Part shown: positions 42,389 through 50,959 of the stretch, in pieces
How the letters are laid out: each line of letters starts with the position of its first letter
Position numbering within the stretch: the stretch's first letter is position 1
Source: GWB2-37-7 sp942492835
Lineage (GTDB): Bacteria > Bacillota > Clostridia > Lutisporales > Lutisporaceae
Direction: 5' to 3'
Length of the DNA stretch: 64,000 nt
Assembly (NCBI GenBank): GCA_942492835.1
Contig: OW818645.1
Coordinates: forward strand, 186,001-250,000
Program-made: the position numbers and the translations under genes
Notes under the pieces: generated by a model
What the model was told of the DNA's origin: nothing
The model's input: the letters and a program-made list of their open reading frames with translations, nothing else
Database searches by the model: none

Positions 42389-43180
42389 CTATTTAAATTC
42401 AATTAGCTTTGAGCCCTTTAAGGTTGTCAAAGCTTTTTCATTCTGTTTAACTGTAATGAGTATTTCATATAAGTTATTGTTATATTGCTGTACAATGCTG
42501 CTTTCTGTCTTAACATTTCCAACTTGTGCAAGTATGCTTATATCTGCATTCTCTGCCTGTTTCGTTTTTATTACATAGATTAAGGCTTTCTTATCGGTTC
42601 TATTGTATATGTTAAATATGACATCTGCTTGATTTTCGCAAACAACTTGAAGTATTACACTGTCAGAGCTTAAGGTATTAATAGTTAAACCTGACATTGT
42701 AATTTGATTTGTGCTTTCAGGCTTTTCTATATAAATATCATATGTAGGCATTAGTGTCTGCTCGGTCAGCTTTATTCCAGCCTCTTTATAGATACTTAGC
42801 TTATTATCTGTTCCATTAATCTTAATTAAGGCATCAGTTGCATAAGTATCTGCATCTCCCATAGAATACTGCACTATGGGAGTGACCTTAGTTTCTACCG
42901 TATAGTCCTTATATGCCTCTGTTAATGTTATGGCATTACCCTCATTTAGGCTTTGTATTTGTGCTTCATCCATAAGACTAGACAAATTTTTTGCTTTCCA
43001 ATTTTCCATATAGGTTTGCGCAATATAATTGGTCTCCATAAAAATCCTTGAGTCAGTGTTTATCTTAACTGAATTTATTAATAATCTAGATAATGGTATT
43101 ATGACAATACTAAGTACTGTAAGAGTTATTAGTATTTCTATAAGAGTAACGCCCTTTTTGTTTTTTAGGTGTTTTAGCAT
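42389..43180 (-). CDS. Minor prepilin, PilV-like
   Basis: A 263-residue prepilin. The ATG at 43180 lies 11 bases after GGAAGG; the longer frame begins in pilO. The signal is KNKKGVTLIEILITLTVLSI with Gly-Val cleavage and Glu at mature position 5. The soluble domain is beta-rich and larger than PilV proteins of proteobacteria. It stands 34 bp after the pilO-like gene. Confidence 0.82.
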   Translation of the reverse strand: MLKHLKNKKGVTLIEILITLTVLSIVIIPLSRLLINSVKINTDSRIFMETNYIAQTYMENWKAKNLSSLMDEAQIQSLNEGNAITLTEAYKDYTVETKVTPIVQYSMGDADTYATDALIKINGTDNKLSIYKEAGIKLTEQTLMPTYDIYIEKPESTNQITMSGLTINTLSSDSVILQVVCENQADVIFNIYNRTDKKALIYVIKTKQAENADISILAQVGNVKTESSIVQQYNNNLYEILITVKQNEKALTTLKGSKLIEFK

Positions 43181-43214
43181 AATACCAAACCTTCCAAAAA
43201 TATTAATTTTCCGT

Positions 43215-44402
43215 TTATTCCTGCACAACTGTGACTTTATCCCCTAGATTAGTAAGCTTTAATCTCGGTAAGCCTGTGTCATCATTTCTCACATATATTT
43301 TTAAAGGTCGCTCAGTTTTATTAATAACTGAAAGCGTTGCTCCGTTTAGATCCTTTTCTTTATTCCTTACCGTACTCATCACAATTACTTTCAGCTCGTC
43401 TCCAATTGGAGTAAACTCTATAAAGTTTCTGCCATAATCACTTGGATAAGAATAACTCTGAGTCTTGTAGCCATAATAGAACTTTTCACCATCCTGCAAT
43501 ATTTGAAGTTCAATATCCTCGTAGCCAATATTATCAGCATATATATAAGTGTCTCTATTAGTATCGTCAAGCTTGCCTATGGTTAAAGAGGGTAAATCAG
43601 ATGTTATAGGTCTTAAGGAAATAAAGAAATCTGTATTCTCCGCATCTACAGCATCCTTCACCGGTATTCCTGGTAAGCTTGTTGGAGCTGTTTTTGCTGG
43701 ACTAAAGCCTTGTACAAATCCAAATGGATTATACTTGCCATACTGCCCCGTTATACCCCAATCTAGATAATCCGCATCCTGTTCAAATTCAATAGGCTTA
43801 GAGATAGCATATATAGTTATCTGTATATCTCCTGCTATTGTATCAAATCCGTTTGAAGCTATTTTTAAATTACTTATTCCAATACTTCTATCTTCCAACT
43901 CTATTAAGCTTATGAAGCTATAAAATTGACTATAAGTACCTTCAAAGGATAAAGAGCTTGTCATAGACTCTAAAGGTGACAAAGCTTCTGCCACATCTTC
44001 TGAATGTTTGCTATCACTTGCTTGACTTTGATCATTTGTTTCAGTATTATTTATTGACGTTAATACAGGCTCTGTAAAAGAAATCGTGTTTATTTTTATA
44101 CCTGATGCTTTGATTTTCTCATCTAACATAAGTATGATTTTCTCTTGAATTATGCTGGGGTAATATCGACTAAGCAAATCTTGTGTCTTAGCATTTATAA
44201 ATTTGTATTCCTTATACACTGGGTTTTCTATATTTACTTTCAGTTTTACACTTTCTACATCTTTAGCATATTCAACCGCTTGTTTCTCAATCCTTTTGGA
44301 ATAATCAAGCTGAGGTTTAATTATTGTAAAATATACAAGTGCCAAAAGCGCTATAAGTCCCAAAAGCATGAGCATTGTTTTTTCTCTGTTTGTCAGCTTC
44401 AT
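43215..44402 (-). CDS. pilO: PilO-like pilus alignment protein with long C-terminal extension
   Basis: A 395-residue protein. The first 210 residues look like PilO: one N-terminal helix (about 8-28), a coiled coil and a ferredoxin-like domain. It continues for about 180 residues, with a Pro/Gly-rich joint (YGKYNPFGFVQGFSPAKTAP) and a beta-rich domain (ITSDLPSLTIGKLDDTNRDT onward). Canonical PilO has about 200 residues. The added part might replace PilP or contact the thick cell wall; this is inference. It overlaps pilN by 4 bp. Confidence 0.82.
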   Translation of the reverse strand: MKLTNREKTMLMLLGLIALLALVYFTIIKPQLDYSKRIEKQAVEYAKDVESVKLKVNIENPVYKEYKFINAKTQDLLSRYYPSIIQEKIILMLDEKIKASGIKINTISFTEPVLTSINNTETNDQSQASDSKHSEDVAEALSPLESMTSSLSFEGTYSQFYSFISLIELEDRSIGISNLKIASNGFDTIAGDIQITIYAISKPIEFEQDADYLDWGITGQYGKYNPFGFVQGFSPAKTAPTSLPGIPVKDAVDAENTDFFISLRPITSDLPSLTIGKLDDTNRDTYIYADNIGYEDIELQILQDGEKFYYGYKTQSYSYPSDYGRNFIEFTPIGDELKVIVMSTVRNKEKDLNGATLSVINKTERPLKIYVRNDDTGLPRLKLTNLGDKVTVVQE

Positions 44403-44950
44403 CTACCTTTCACATCCTTTAGTTTACAGCTTACATTTATTGTATATTTTTCTCTATTAGCCACTACACTTATATGTACTGTTTCAATAATATCTAGAGC
44501 CTTTAGATTATGCTCAAGCTCGGCTGCTGATGTGATTTTATCTACTGAGTATTGCAGCTCAGCATCTCTATTATTTATTGATAAACTTATCAATAAAGCA
44601 TCATTAGGCATTACAGAAGAAAGCTGGTCAAAAAGGTCAGTATTTACAGTATTAAAACTATTAAATGCAGTATCAATTGCTGTAATATTTTTATAATAGG
44701 TCTTCATTTCTTCAGTTTGTTTCTTTGTATCCTCGTACTTTTTTAAAAGCTCAATAGTATTTGTTGAGACTAAATAGCTTTCAACCTTACTTATCTCACT
44801 CTTTAATTTATTTATATGATAGAAATTTACGCTAGTAAAGGATATGAGACCAATAGTAAATATTGAGCATACTGCTAATATATATAATCTTTTCAACTGT
44901 TTATTTCGTTTTTCATTTAAATATGGCGAAAAAAAGTTGAAATCTTTCAT
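44399..44950 (-). CDS. pilN: PilN-like pilus assembly protein
   Basis: A 183-residue protein with the N-terminal cytoplasmic peptide MKDFNFFSPYLNEK, which in PilN binds PilM, one membrane helix (about 22-44) and a coiled coil plus small beta domain. Usual length for PilN. It is located between pilM and pilO as in nearly all type IVa systems. Confidence 0.87.
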   Translation of the reverse strand: MKDFNFFSPYLNEKRNKQLKRLYILAVCSIFTIGLISFTSVNFYHINKLKSEISKVESYLVSTNTIELLKKYEDTKKQTEEMKTYYKNITAIDTAFNSFNTVNTDLFDQLSSVMPNDALLISLSINNRDAELQYSVDKITSAAELEHNLKALDIIETVHISVVANREKYTINVSCKLKDVKGR

Positions 44951-44961
44951 AAGTATTTTAC

Positions 44962-46026
44962 CTACTTTCTAATAATTGCACCAAATGCATTTAGGAAGAG
45001 CTCCATATCTATTTTGCCGCATTGCTTGTCTATTTTAATATTACCGAATTCTTTTATTGTATTTACAGGCAAGCTTGAAGCATTTGAGAGATACGCTGCT
45101 AAACCTTTTAGATTTGACACCCCTCCATATAGATATATTTCATCTATTTTATTTTTTTCGTCTCTTGTTTTGTAATATTGAAAAACTCTTTGCAGATCAT
45201 CATTCCACCTAAAGATTATATCACTTATTACTGTATTTAGAGAGACTTCTCCCTCTTCTGTCTTAAGGGATAAGCTGGCTTCAGAATTGATTCTTTTCTG
45301 TGACTCTTCAATGCTAATGTCAAGAGCTTTTGCTACAGCCGTTATAAGTTCACTTCCTCCATAGGGTATAAGCTTGCTAAACTGGAAAAGTCCTCCTGAA
45401 ACAATAGTTATATTTATATTGTTGAAACCTAAATCAATAAGTGCAACTGTTTTATTAATATCATAGCTTTGATTGTTAATGCTTTGGTTGTTAGCAAAAA
45501 GCTTAGTTATAGAGTTTGAATTTATGTCTAAAGCATTTGGAGAAAGTTCAAGAGTATTCACAAATGTTAGATATTCAACTGTAAGCTCCTTTGGCATAGC
45601 AGCTACAAGTATCCTCATCTTATTATTGTTGATATCGTTCTTATCCTCGAGAAGCTTCTGCTCCACAATATATTCATTTAAATCAATAGGTAGATACTGC
45701 TCAATCTCATATCTAATTATATTTTCCAGCTCTGCCGGTTTAACGCGAGGTATTTCCAGTTCTCTTCTTATTATATTTGTACTTTGTATCGTAAAAATAA
45801 CATCCTTGGTTTTTATTTTATTCTGTAATAAAACCTGTCGAATGCTTTGTTCTAGGAGATTAATTCCTTTATTAAATGTAAGCAATTTTCCATCGTTAAT
45901 ACAATTTTGAGGTGTATCCAACACAAAGGCTTTTTCTACAACAACCGAACTGTTCTCCTGTCTTCCTAAAACTATCTTTGTTTTACATGAGCCTATGTCT
46001 ATGGATATTACACTTTTATGTGACAA
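44962..46026 (-). CDS. pilM: PilM, actin-like pilus assembly ATPase
   Basis: A 354-residue cytoplasmic protein of the actin/FtsA fold. Nucleotide motifs are VISIDIGSCKTKIVLG at the N-terminus, VALIDLGFNNINITIV in the middle and IYLYGGVSNLKGLAAYL near the C-terminus. The start is a TTG at 46026, supported by AGAGGTG six bases before it. It recruits PilN and links to the ATPase PilB. Confidence 0.92.
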   Translation of the reverse strand: MSHKSVISIDIGSCKTKIVLGRQENSSVVVEKAFVLDTPQNCINDGKLLTFNKGINLLEQSIRQVLLQNKIKTKDVIFTIQSTNIIRRELEIPRVKPAELENIIRYEIEQYLPIDLNEYIVEQKLLEDKNDINNNKMRILVAAMPKELTVEYLTFVNTLELSPNALDINSNSITKLFANNQSINNQSYDINKTVALIDLGFNNINITIVSGGLFQFSKLIPYGGSELITAVAKALDISIEESQKRINSEASLSLKTEEGEVSLNTVISDIIFRWNDDLQRVFQYYKTRDEKNKIDEIYLYGGVSNLKGLAAYLSNASSLPVNTIKEFGNIKIDKQCGKIDMELFLNAFGAIIRK

Positions 46027-46048
46027 TCATATCACCTCTTTCCACATT

Positions 46049-46801
46049 CTAAACAATGCTAAGCATATATAACTGAAGTATCTGCTGTCCATAAAAAATA
46101 GTTATCAGTGCCGCTATCGAAATAAATGGGCCAAAGGGTATATAATCCTTCCTCCCTTTTATTTTTGTAGCTATTAGTATCAATGATATTATAGCTCCTA
46201 GTAAGAAGGACAGCAAAGCTATAAGTATTATCATTTTCCAGCCAAAAAAGAGTCCTAAAACAGCCATTAGCTTAATATCACCGCCACCCATTGCTCCCTG
46301 CGTAACCATAGCTATTATAAGAAAGGCACCTCCACCTAATAAAAAGCCCAGTATGCCTTGTAGCATGTCTGCTTTTATATCGTATAAATTAAAGAGTAAA
46401 CCGGCCATCAAGCCAAATATAATAAGTCTATCCGGTATCTCCTGTGTTTTCAAATCGATTAGAGTCACTATAATAAGTAAGCTTGTAATAACTGCATATT
46501 TAACAAAGTATATGCAAAGTCCGAATTTGTTAAATAAGAAAAGAAAAATAATTGCTATAATAAGCTCAATTATAGGATACTGTATAGATATTTTCTCCTT
46601 GCAGTATCTACATCTACCTCTGTTTATCAAAAAACCCAGAACAGGTATTAAATCCAGAGCATTTAGCTTATGCTCACAATTAGGGCAATGTGACGGAGGG
46701 TATGAAATTGACATTTTGTTTGGTATTCTGTATATGCATACATTTAAAAAAGAGCCTATCACCAAGCCTAGTAAAAAAATTATTACTTTTATAATTAGCA
46801 T
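46049..46801 (-). CDS. pilD: Prepilin peptidase/N-methyltransferase
   Basis: A 250-residue polytopic membrane aspartyl protease (A24). The N-terminal domain has CPNC and CRYC zinc pairs (methyltransferase part). The two catalytic Asp are in IVTLIDLKTQEIPD and MGGGDIKLMA. It cleaves after the Gly of the GF/GV signals seen in the four prepilin-type genes here. It directly follows pilA. Confidence 0.95.
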   Translation of the reverse strand: MLIIKVIIFLLGLVIGSFLNVCIYRIPNKMSISYPPSHCPNCEHKLNALDLIPVLGFLINRGRCRYCKEKISIQYPIIELIIAIIFLFLFNKFGLCIYFVKYAVITSLLIIVTLIDLKTQEIPDRLIIFGLMAGLLFNLYDIKADMLQGILGFLLGGGAFLIIAMVTQGAMGGGDIKLMAVLGLFFGWKMIILIALLSFLLGAIISLILIATKIKGRKDYIPFGPFISIAALITIFYGQQILQLYMLSIV

Positions 46802-46826
46802 ATTTTCACCCTCATTAAAAAATTGC

Positions 46827-46853
46827 CTCCTGCTCAGATAGACTGAGCAGGAG
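46827..46853 (-). terminator. Strong hairpin between pilA and pilD
   Basis: Perfect 11-bp arms CTCCTGCTCAG (46827-46837) and CTGAGCAGGAG (46843-46853) lie 24 bp after the pilA stop. On the minus strand the stem is followed by GCAATTTTTTAA. It is a partial terminator or an mRNA-stabilising stem, either of which would raise pilA mRNA over downstream genes. Confidence 0.75.
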
Positions 46854-46877
46854 AAAATTTGAAATTATAGAAAAATA

Positions 46878-47261
46878 TTATTTTACTGAATTTGTTGCTT
46901 CGTCATATGCCAAACTTCCAGGAGTATTTAATTCTGTACCTGCTTTTAAGTAGTTTTTAGCTACTAATACTTTTATAACATTTGCAATCGATCCATTATC
47001 GGCTATTGTTACTGGTGAGGTTGCCGCCGCATCAGTAGCACCAACAAAAGTTTCCTTATTTTCCTTTGCACAGTAAAGTTCTATAGCATTGTTTATTGTA
47101 CGAATTGTTGCCACGTCTGCTTTATCCTTAGCATCTTGTCGTACACCTGTAAACTTTGGTATTGCTACTGCCGCAAGTATACCTATTATTGCAATAACTA
47201 TTACCAATTCTACTAGTGTAAAGCCCTTTTTGTTATTAATCATTTTGTAGATTTTCTCCAT
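46878..47261 (-). CDS. pilA: Major type IV pilin (candidate)
   Basis: A 127-residue prepilin. The ATG at 47261 follows AAGGGGGACATAAAA; the longer frame starts within pilC. A 13-residue leader ends NNKKG and the mature helix reads FTLVELVIVIAIIGILAAVA, with Glu5. The soluble part is small and neutral, with a Thr/Ala-rich segment, and no disulfide pair (a single Cys near LYCAKE). Size, strong ribosome site and a stable 3' hairpin point to the main structural subunit. Confidence 0.88.
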   Translation of the reverse strand: MEKIYKMINNKKGFTLVELVIVIAIIGILAAVAIPKFTGVRQDAKDKADVATIRTINNAIELYCAKENKETFVGATDAAATSPVTIADNGSIANVIKVLVAKNYLKAGTELNTPGSLAYDEATNSVK

Positions 47262-47292
47262 TTTTATGTCCCCCTTAGATATTTTATATATA

Positions 47293-48504
47293 CTACATTG
47301 CAACGGTACTAGCCATGTCAAACATAGGCAGCATCATAGCTGCCACTATAAAACCTATGAGCAATGCCATTACAATAAGCATCATTGGTTCAACCAGCCT
47401 AGTCATTGTATCTATGGCTGTCTCTGCTTCTTCATCAAAATAGTTGGCTGTCTTGTTTAGTATTTCATCTAAAGTTCCTACTTCTTCTCCTATAGAAAGC
47501 ATAGATATCAGCATGGGAGGAAAAAGATTCATCTCCTTAATGGGTACTGACAGAAGCACTCCCCTGCGTACCTCATCCTTAGCTTTTAATATACCTTGCT
47601 CTACATATTTGTTGTTTAATATTCTAGCAACTATATCGAGAGCTTCCAAAAGCGGCATACCGCTAGAAATCAAAGTTGCGAGAGTCCTTGAAAATCTTGA
47701 TGTTATTACCTTTTGATTTATACCCTTAATAATAGGAATTTTTAATTTAAAACTATCTAACTTGTATTGCACCTCAGTGTTTTTTAGTATTCTTCTTACT
47801 ATTATAACAGTTAATATCACAATTCCTATTACTATATACCAATAACCAGTTAAAAAACTGCTAACTGACATTAAAATTCTTGTAGGTAAAGGAAGCGGTG
47901 TATCACTGCCCTCAAACATGCTGATAAAGTTTGGAAATACAAATACCAGGAGTAATATCGATACACCTACTGATAAAAATGCAAGAGCCATCGGATAAAT
48001 CATAGCTCCTTTTACTTTATTTAATATTCTCGTTTCTTTTTCGTAATGATTTGCCATACGCTCAAGTATAGTATCAAGTCCACCACTGGCTTCTCCTGCC
48101 ACTATCATATTTATAAGCATATCTGGGAATATAGTATCATATCTTTTTAAGGCTTCTGAAAAGGTTAAACCTTGTTGTACCTTTTCATATACCTCCCCTA
48201 TAGTACTTCTAAAGTATTTATTTTCTGTCTGCTGTTTTAAAATGTCCAAGCAATTTATTAGAGATATTCCTGCCTCAAGCATAGAATGAAATTGGCGGCA
48301 GAACACTGCAATATCTTTATTACTTATTCTATTAAAAAACTTTCCCAGTTCTATTTCTCTGCCTTTAGACTGCTCGACAATTTTTACAGGGAAATACTGG
48401 TTTTGTCTCAGCATGGTCAATACATCATTCTTTGACTTTGCTTCATATATTCCTTTTACTGCAATGCCTGCAGCTGTCATGGCTTTATATTTGTATCTAG
48501 CCAT
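47293..48504 (-). CDS. pilC: Type IV pilus inner-membrane platform PilC
   Basis: A 403-residue member of the GspF/PilC family with two copies of the T2SSF domain (about 65-190 and 270-395). Helices are visible at about 165-190, 220-240 and 370-395. The conserved GEASGGLDTILERMANHYE and GEEVGTLDEILNKTANYFDE are present. The ATG at 48504 follows GGGAGTGGAACCT. Confidence 0.95.
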   Translation of the reverse strand: MARYKYKAMTAAGIAVKGIYEAKSKNDVLTMLRQNQYFPVKIVEQSKGREIELGKFFNRISNKDIAVFCRQFHSMLEAGISLINCLDILKQQTENKYFRSTIGEVYEKVQQGLTFSEALKRYDTIFPDMLINMIVAGEASGGLDTILERMANHYEKETRILNKVKGAMIYPMALAFLSVGVSILLLVFVFPNFISMFEGSDTPLPLPTRILMSVSSFLTGYWYIVIGIVILTVIIVRRILKNTEVQYKLDSFKLKIPIIKGINQKVITSRFSRTLATLISSGMPLLEALDIVARILNNKYVEQGILKAKDEVRRGVLLSVPIKEMNLFPPMLISMLSIGEEVGTLDEILNKTANYFDEEAETAIDTMTRLVEPMMLIVMALLIGFIVAAMMLPMFDMASTVAM

Positions 48505-48529
48505 AGGTTCCACTCCCTAATTTACATAA

Positions 48530-50209
48530 TTAATCCAAACTATATGTAACTCGTGTCATCTCTTCTATTGTGGTTACTCCTGTCATTACAAGCTGTTTAC
48601 AGCTTTCTCTTAAGGTTATAGTATCGTTTTCGGCCGCCGCCGCTCTAATAACATCTATACTTGCTCTATTCTCTATTAAACTTCTAATATCACTATTTAT
48701 ATGCATAACCTCGTGAATAGCTGTTCTGCCTATGTAGCCTTTACCATTACATACACTACAGCCCTTACCTTTATATATCACAATCTCTTCAGAAGCATTT
48801 AACATTTGTCTTTCAAAGCTAGTCGCATTATGAGGCTCTCTACAGTAAGGACATATCTTACGTACCAATCGCTGTGCTACTACCCCAACTACAGATGTAG
48901 CTACCAAATATGGCTCTATACCCATATCCACAAGTCTTACGATAGTAGAAGGTGCATCGTTGGTATGCATTGTGCTAAGTACAAGATGCCCAGTAATAGA
49001 TGCTCTCACTGCTATCTCTGCAGTCTCAGAATCTCTGATTTCTCCGACCATAATAATATCAGGGTCTTGTCTTAAGATTGACCTTAGACCATTGGCAAAG
49101 GTCATACCCGATTTATTATTAACCTGCACTTGATTGATGCCATCCAGCCTATATTCAACTGGGTCTTCAATTGTTATTATATTTATGTTGACCTTATTAA
49201 GCTCCTTTAGCATAGCATAAAGTGTTGTACTTTTACCACTGCCTGTAGGACCTGTAACAAGTATTATACCATTTGGATATTTAATAAGCTTGTCCAAAAG
49301 CTCAAGATTATGTTTACTAAAACCAAGTTCTGCTTTAGAAGAAAGGAAATTAGATCTATCTAGCAAACGTATTACTATTTTCTCTCCAAATATAGTTGGA
49401 ATTGTAGAAATACGCATATCGATTTCTTTATTGTCTACAGTCAGTTCAATCCTTCCATCCTGAGGAATACGTTTCTCTGCTATATCCATTTTGCCCATTA
49501 TCTTTATTCTAGTTAATATAGCTGAATAAGCGGATTTTTCTGGAGTCATAACCTCCTGTAGCTCTCCATCTTTCCTAAATCTAATACGTATTTTATATTC
49601 TGTAGGCTCTATATGTATATCACTAGCTTTCATGCCAACTGCTTGACTTATTAATGTATTAATAAGTCTTACAACTGGAGCATTGCTGGTTTCTACATTA
49701 TTTTCATCAAGAAGCTCCTCTATATTGTTCATGTCATATTGCTTCTTAAATTCCTCAATAGCTTTTTCTGCTCTTTGTTTTCCATAATATCTATCAATTG
49801 CGTTTAGTATCTCTTCGTTATTCGATATTACAGGCTCTATATCCAAGCCTGTTGCTATATTCACATCATCTCTTGCAAAAATATTTAGGGGATCAGTCAT
49901 AGCAACTGTAAGTTTATTCAGTTCTCTTTTTATAGGTATAAGAATATGCCTTCTTGCAAGATTCTCATTAATAAGCTTCGGCACATCAGGGTCAATATAA
50001 ATTTTACTGAGGTCAGTATAGGGTATCCCTAATTGTGTCTCAAGAGCATTTATCATATCAGCTTCTGATACCATTGAATCACCAATAAGGATTTCACCTA
50101 TTTTCTTACCTGTTAACTTTTGTTTCCTGAGAGCTTCTTCTAGCTGCTTTGGAGTAATAAAGCCAGCGTCAACAAGTAAATCTCCCAGTCTTTTATTTCT
50201 ATTTATCAT
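48530..50209 (-). CDS. pilB: Type IV pilus extension ATPase PilB with MshEN domain
   Basis: A 559-residue ATPase. The N-terminal MshEN domain has R7-L8-G9 and the pattern LxxxLxxQ-x6-IGExLI-x10-LxxxLxxQ within residues 7-60, the known c-di-GMP binding motif. The ATPase part has Walker A GPTGSGKSTTLYAML, Asp box and Walker B DPDIIMVGEIRDSET, and the His box STMHTNDAPST. Two zinc pairs (CPYC, CSVC) stand in the C-terminal third. It is the first gene of the pilus operon. No PilT homologue is in the window. Confidence 0.95.
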   Translation of the reverse strand: MINRNKRLGDLLVDAGFITPKQLEEALRKQKLTGKKIGEILIGDSMVSEADMINALETQLGIPYTDLSKIYIDPDVPKLINENLARRHILIPIKRELNKLTVAMTDPLNIFARDDVNIATGLDIEPVISNNEEILNAIDRYYGKQRAEKAIEEFKKQYDMNNIEELLDENNVETSNAPVVRLINTLISQAVGMKASDIHIEPTEYKIRIRFRKDGELQEVMTPEKSAYSAILTRIKIMGKMDIAEKRIPQDGRIELTVDNKEIDMRISTIPTIFGEKIVIRLLDRSNFLSSKAELGFSKHNLELLDKLIKYPNGIILVTGPTGSGKSTTLYAMLKELNKVNINIITIEDPVEYRLDGINQVQVNNKSGMTFANGLRSILRQDPDIIMVGEIRDSETAEIAVRASITGHLVLSTMHTNDAPSTIVRLVDMGIEPYLVATSVVGVVAQRLVRKICPYCREPHNATSFERQMLNASEEIVIYKGKGCSVCNGKGYIGRTAIHEVMHINSDIRSLIENRASIDVIRAAAAENDTITLRESCKQLVMTGVTTIEEMTRVTYSLD

Positions 50210-50243
50210 AACAACACCCTTGATTTACATATTTGTGTCTTTC

Positions 50244-50291
50244 ATTATATATCGGAACTATTTATATCGTACTATAGCTAATAGTGCGATA
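50244..50291 (-). promoter_or_regulatory. Candidate pil operon promoter with overlapping palindrome
   Basis: On the minus strand a -10 TATAAT (50244-50249) is found 35 bp before pilB. At the -35 position the consensus is poor, and a 27-bp palindrome TATCGTACTAT-AGCTA-ATAGTGCGATA (50265-50291, one mismatch) covers it. This suggests control by a dimeric regulator. I see no c-di-GMP riboswitch signature in the leader. Confidence 0.5.
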
Positions 50292-50341
50292 TATTTAAAA
50301 TATTTTATACTAAAGCTAAATTTATCAGCCTTCTCCGAATA

Positions 50342-50845
50342 TTATTTATTAATTAAATGTTGATATTTACGTAAAACTAGCTTTTCAATTTGTCTTACAA
50401 ACCTTGTCCATATAAATTCTTTGCTGCTCATTGGCACAACCAATACAGTGAAAAGTCCAAGTCTATTACCTCCGAGTATGTCAGTAAAAATCTGATCTCC
50501 AATAACGGCTGTGTTTTTTATATCTGTGCCTAATAAATTTACTGCTTTCTTAAAGGCTGACTTACGAGGTTTACCTGCGTTATGTAGTGCTGGCAGCTTA
50601 ATATCTTTATTAAATATTGTTACTCTTTTCTTGGTACCATTTGATAGTATGCAGATTTTGAAGCCTTGCGTCTTTAACTTTTCTATAAGGTCTATAACCT
50701 TTTGATCTGCGTACTTCTCCGCATACGGAACCAGGGTATTGTCTATATCAATTATTATACCCTGTATCTCATTTTTCTTAAGTATTTCTGTGTCAAGCTC
50801 ATAAGGTGAGTTAACATGTATGTTTGGTATAAGATTATTTTTCAT
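50342..50845 (-). CDS. yqeG: YqeG family HAD phosphatase
   Basis: A 167-residue HAD-IIIA protein. Motif I is IDIDNTLVP, motif II ILSNGTKKRV, the Lys lies in AGKPRKSAFKKA and motif IV is VIGDQIFTDILGGN. The substrate is unsettled; relatives include phosphatidylglycerophosphate phosphatases. It lies between the NRPS and pilB, behind its own promoter, and starts after GAGGTAAGCG. Confidence 0.9.
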   Translation of the reverse strand: MKNNLIPNIHVNSPYELDTEILKKNEIQGIIIDIDNTLVPYAEKYADQKVIDLIEKLKTQGFKICILSNGTKKRVTIFNKDIKLPALHNAGKPRKSAFKKAVNLLGTDIKNTAVIGDQIFTDILGGNRLGLFTVLVVPMSSKEFIWTRFVRQIEKLVLRKYQHLINK

Positions 50846-50875
50846 CGCTTACCTCAAATCATTTAGTATATATTA

Positions 50876-50903
50876 ATTATACAATCCATTCGAAAATAAA
50901 CAA
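50876..50903 (-). promoter_or_regulatory. Candidate promoter of yqeG
   Basis: TTGTTT (50898-50903), a 16-base spacer and TATAAT (50876-50881) on the minus strand, about 30 bp before the yqeG start. The -35 matches 4 of 6 consensus positions. No terminator hairpin was recognised between the NRPS stop and this promoter. Confidence 0.5.
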
Positions 50904-50959
50904 TAGAAATATACTTTATAATTTGACTCGTAGTCAGACAGGCTCTGCTCCAAGAAATC

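Noticed and set aside
50210..50341. Possible c-di-GMP riboswitch before pilB
   Set aside because: C. difficile uses such a switch before pilin genes, so I looked for it. The 132-bp leader has no GGCAAACC-type core or suitable helices, only a palindrome at the promoter.
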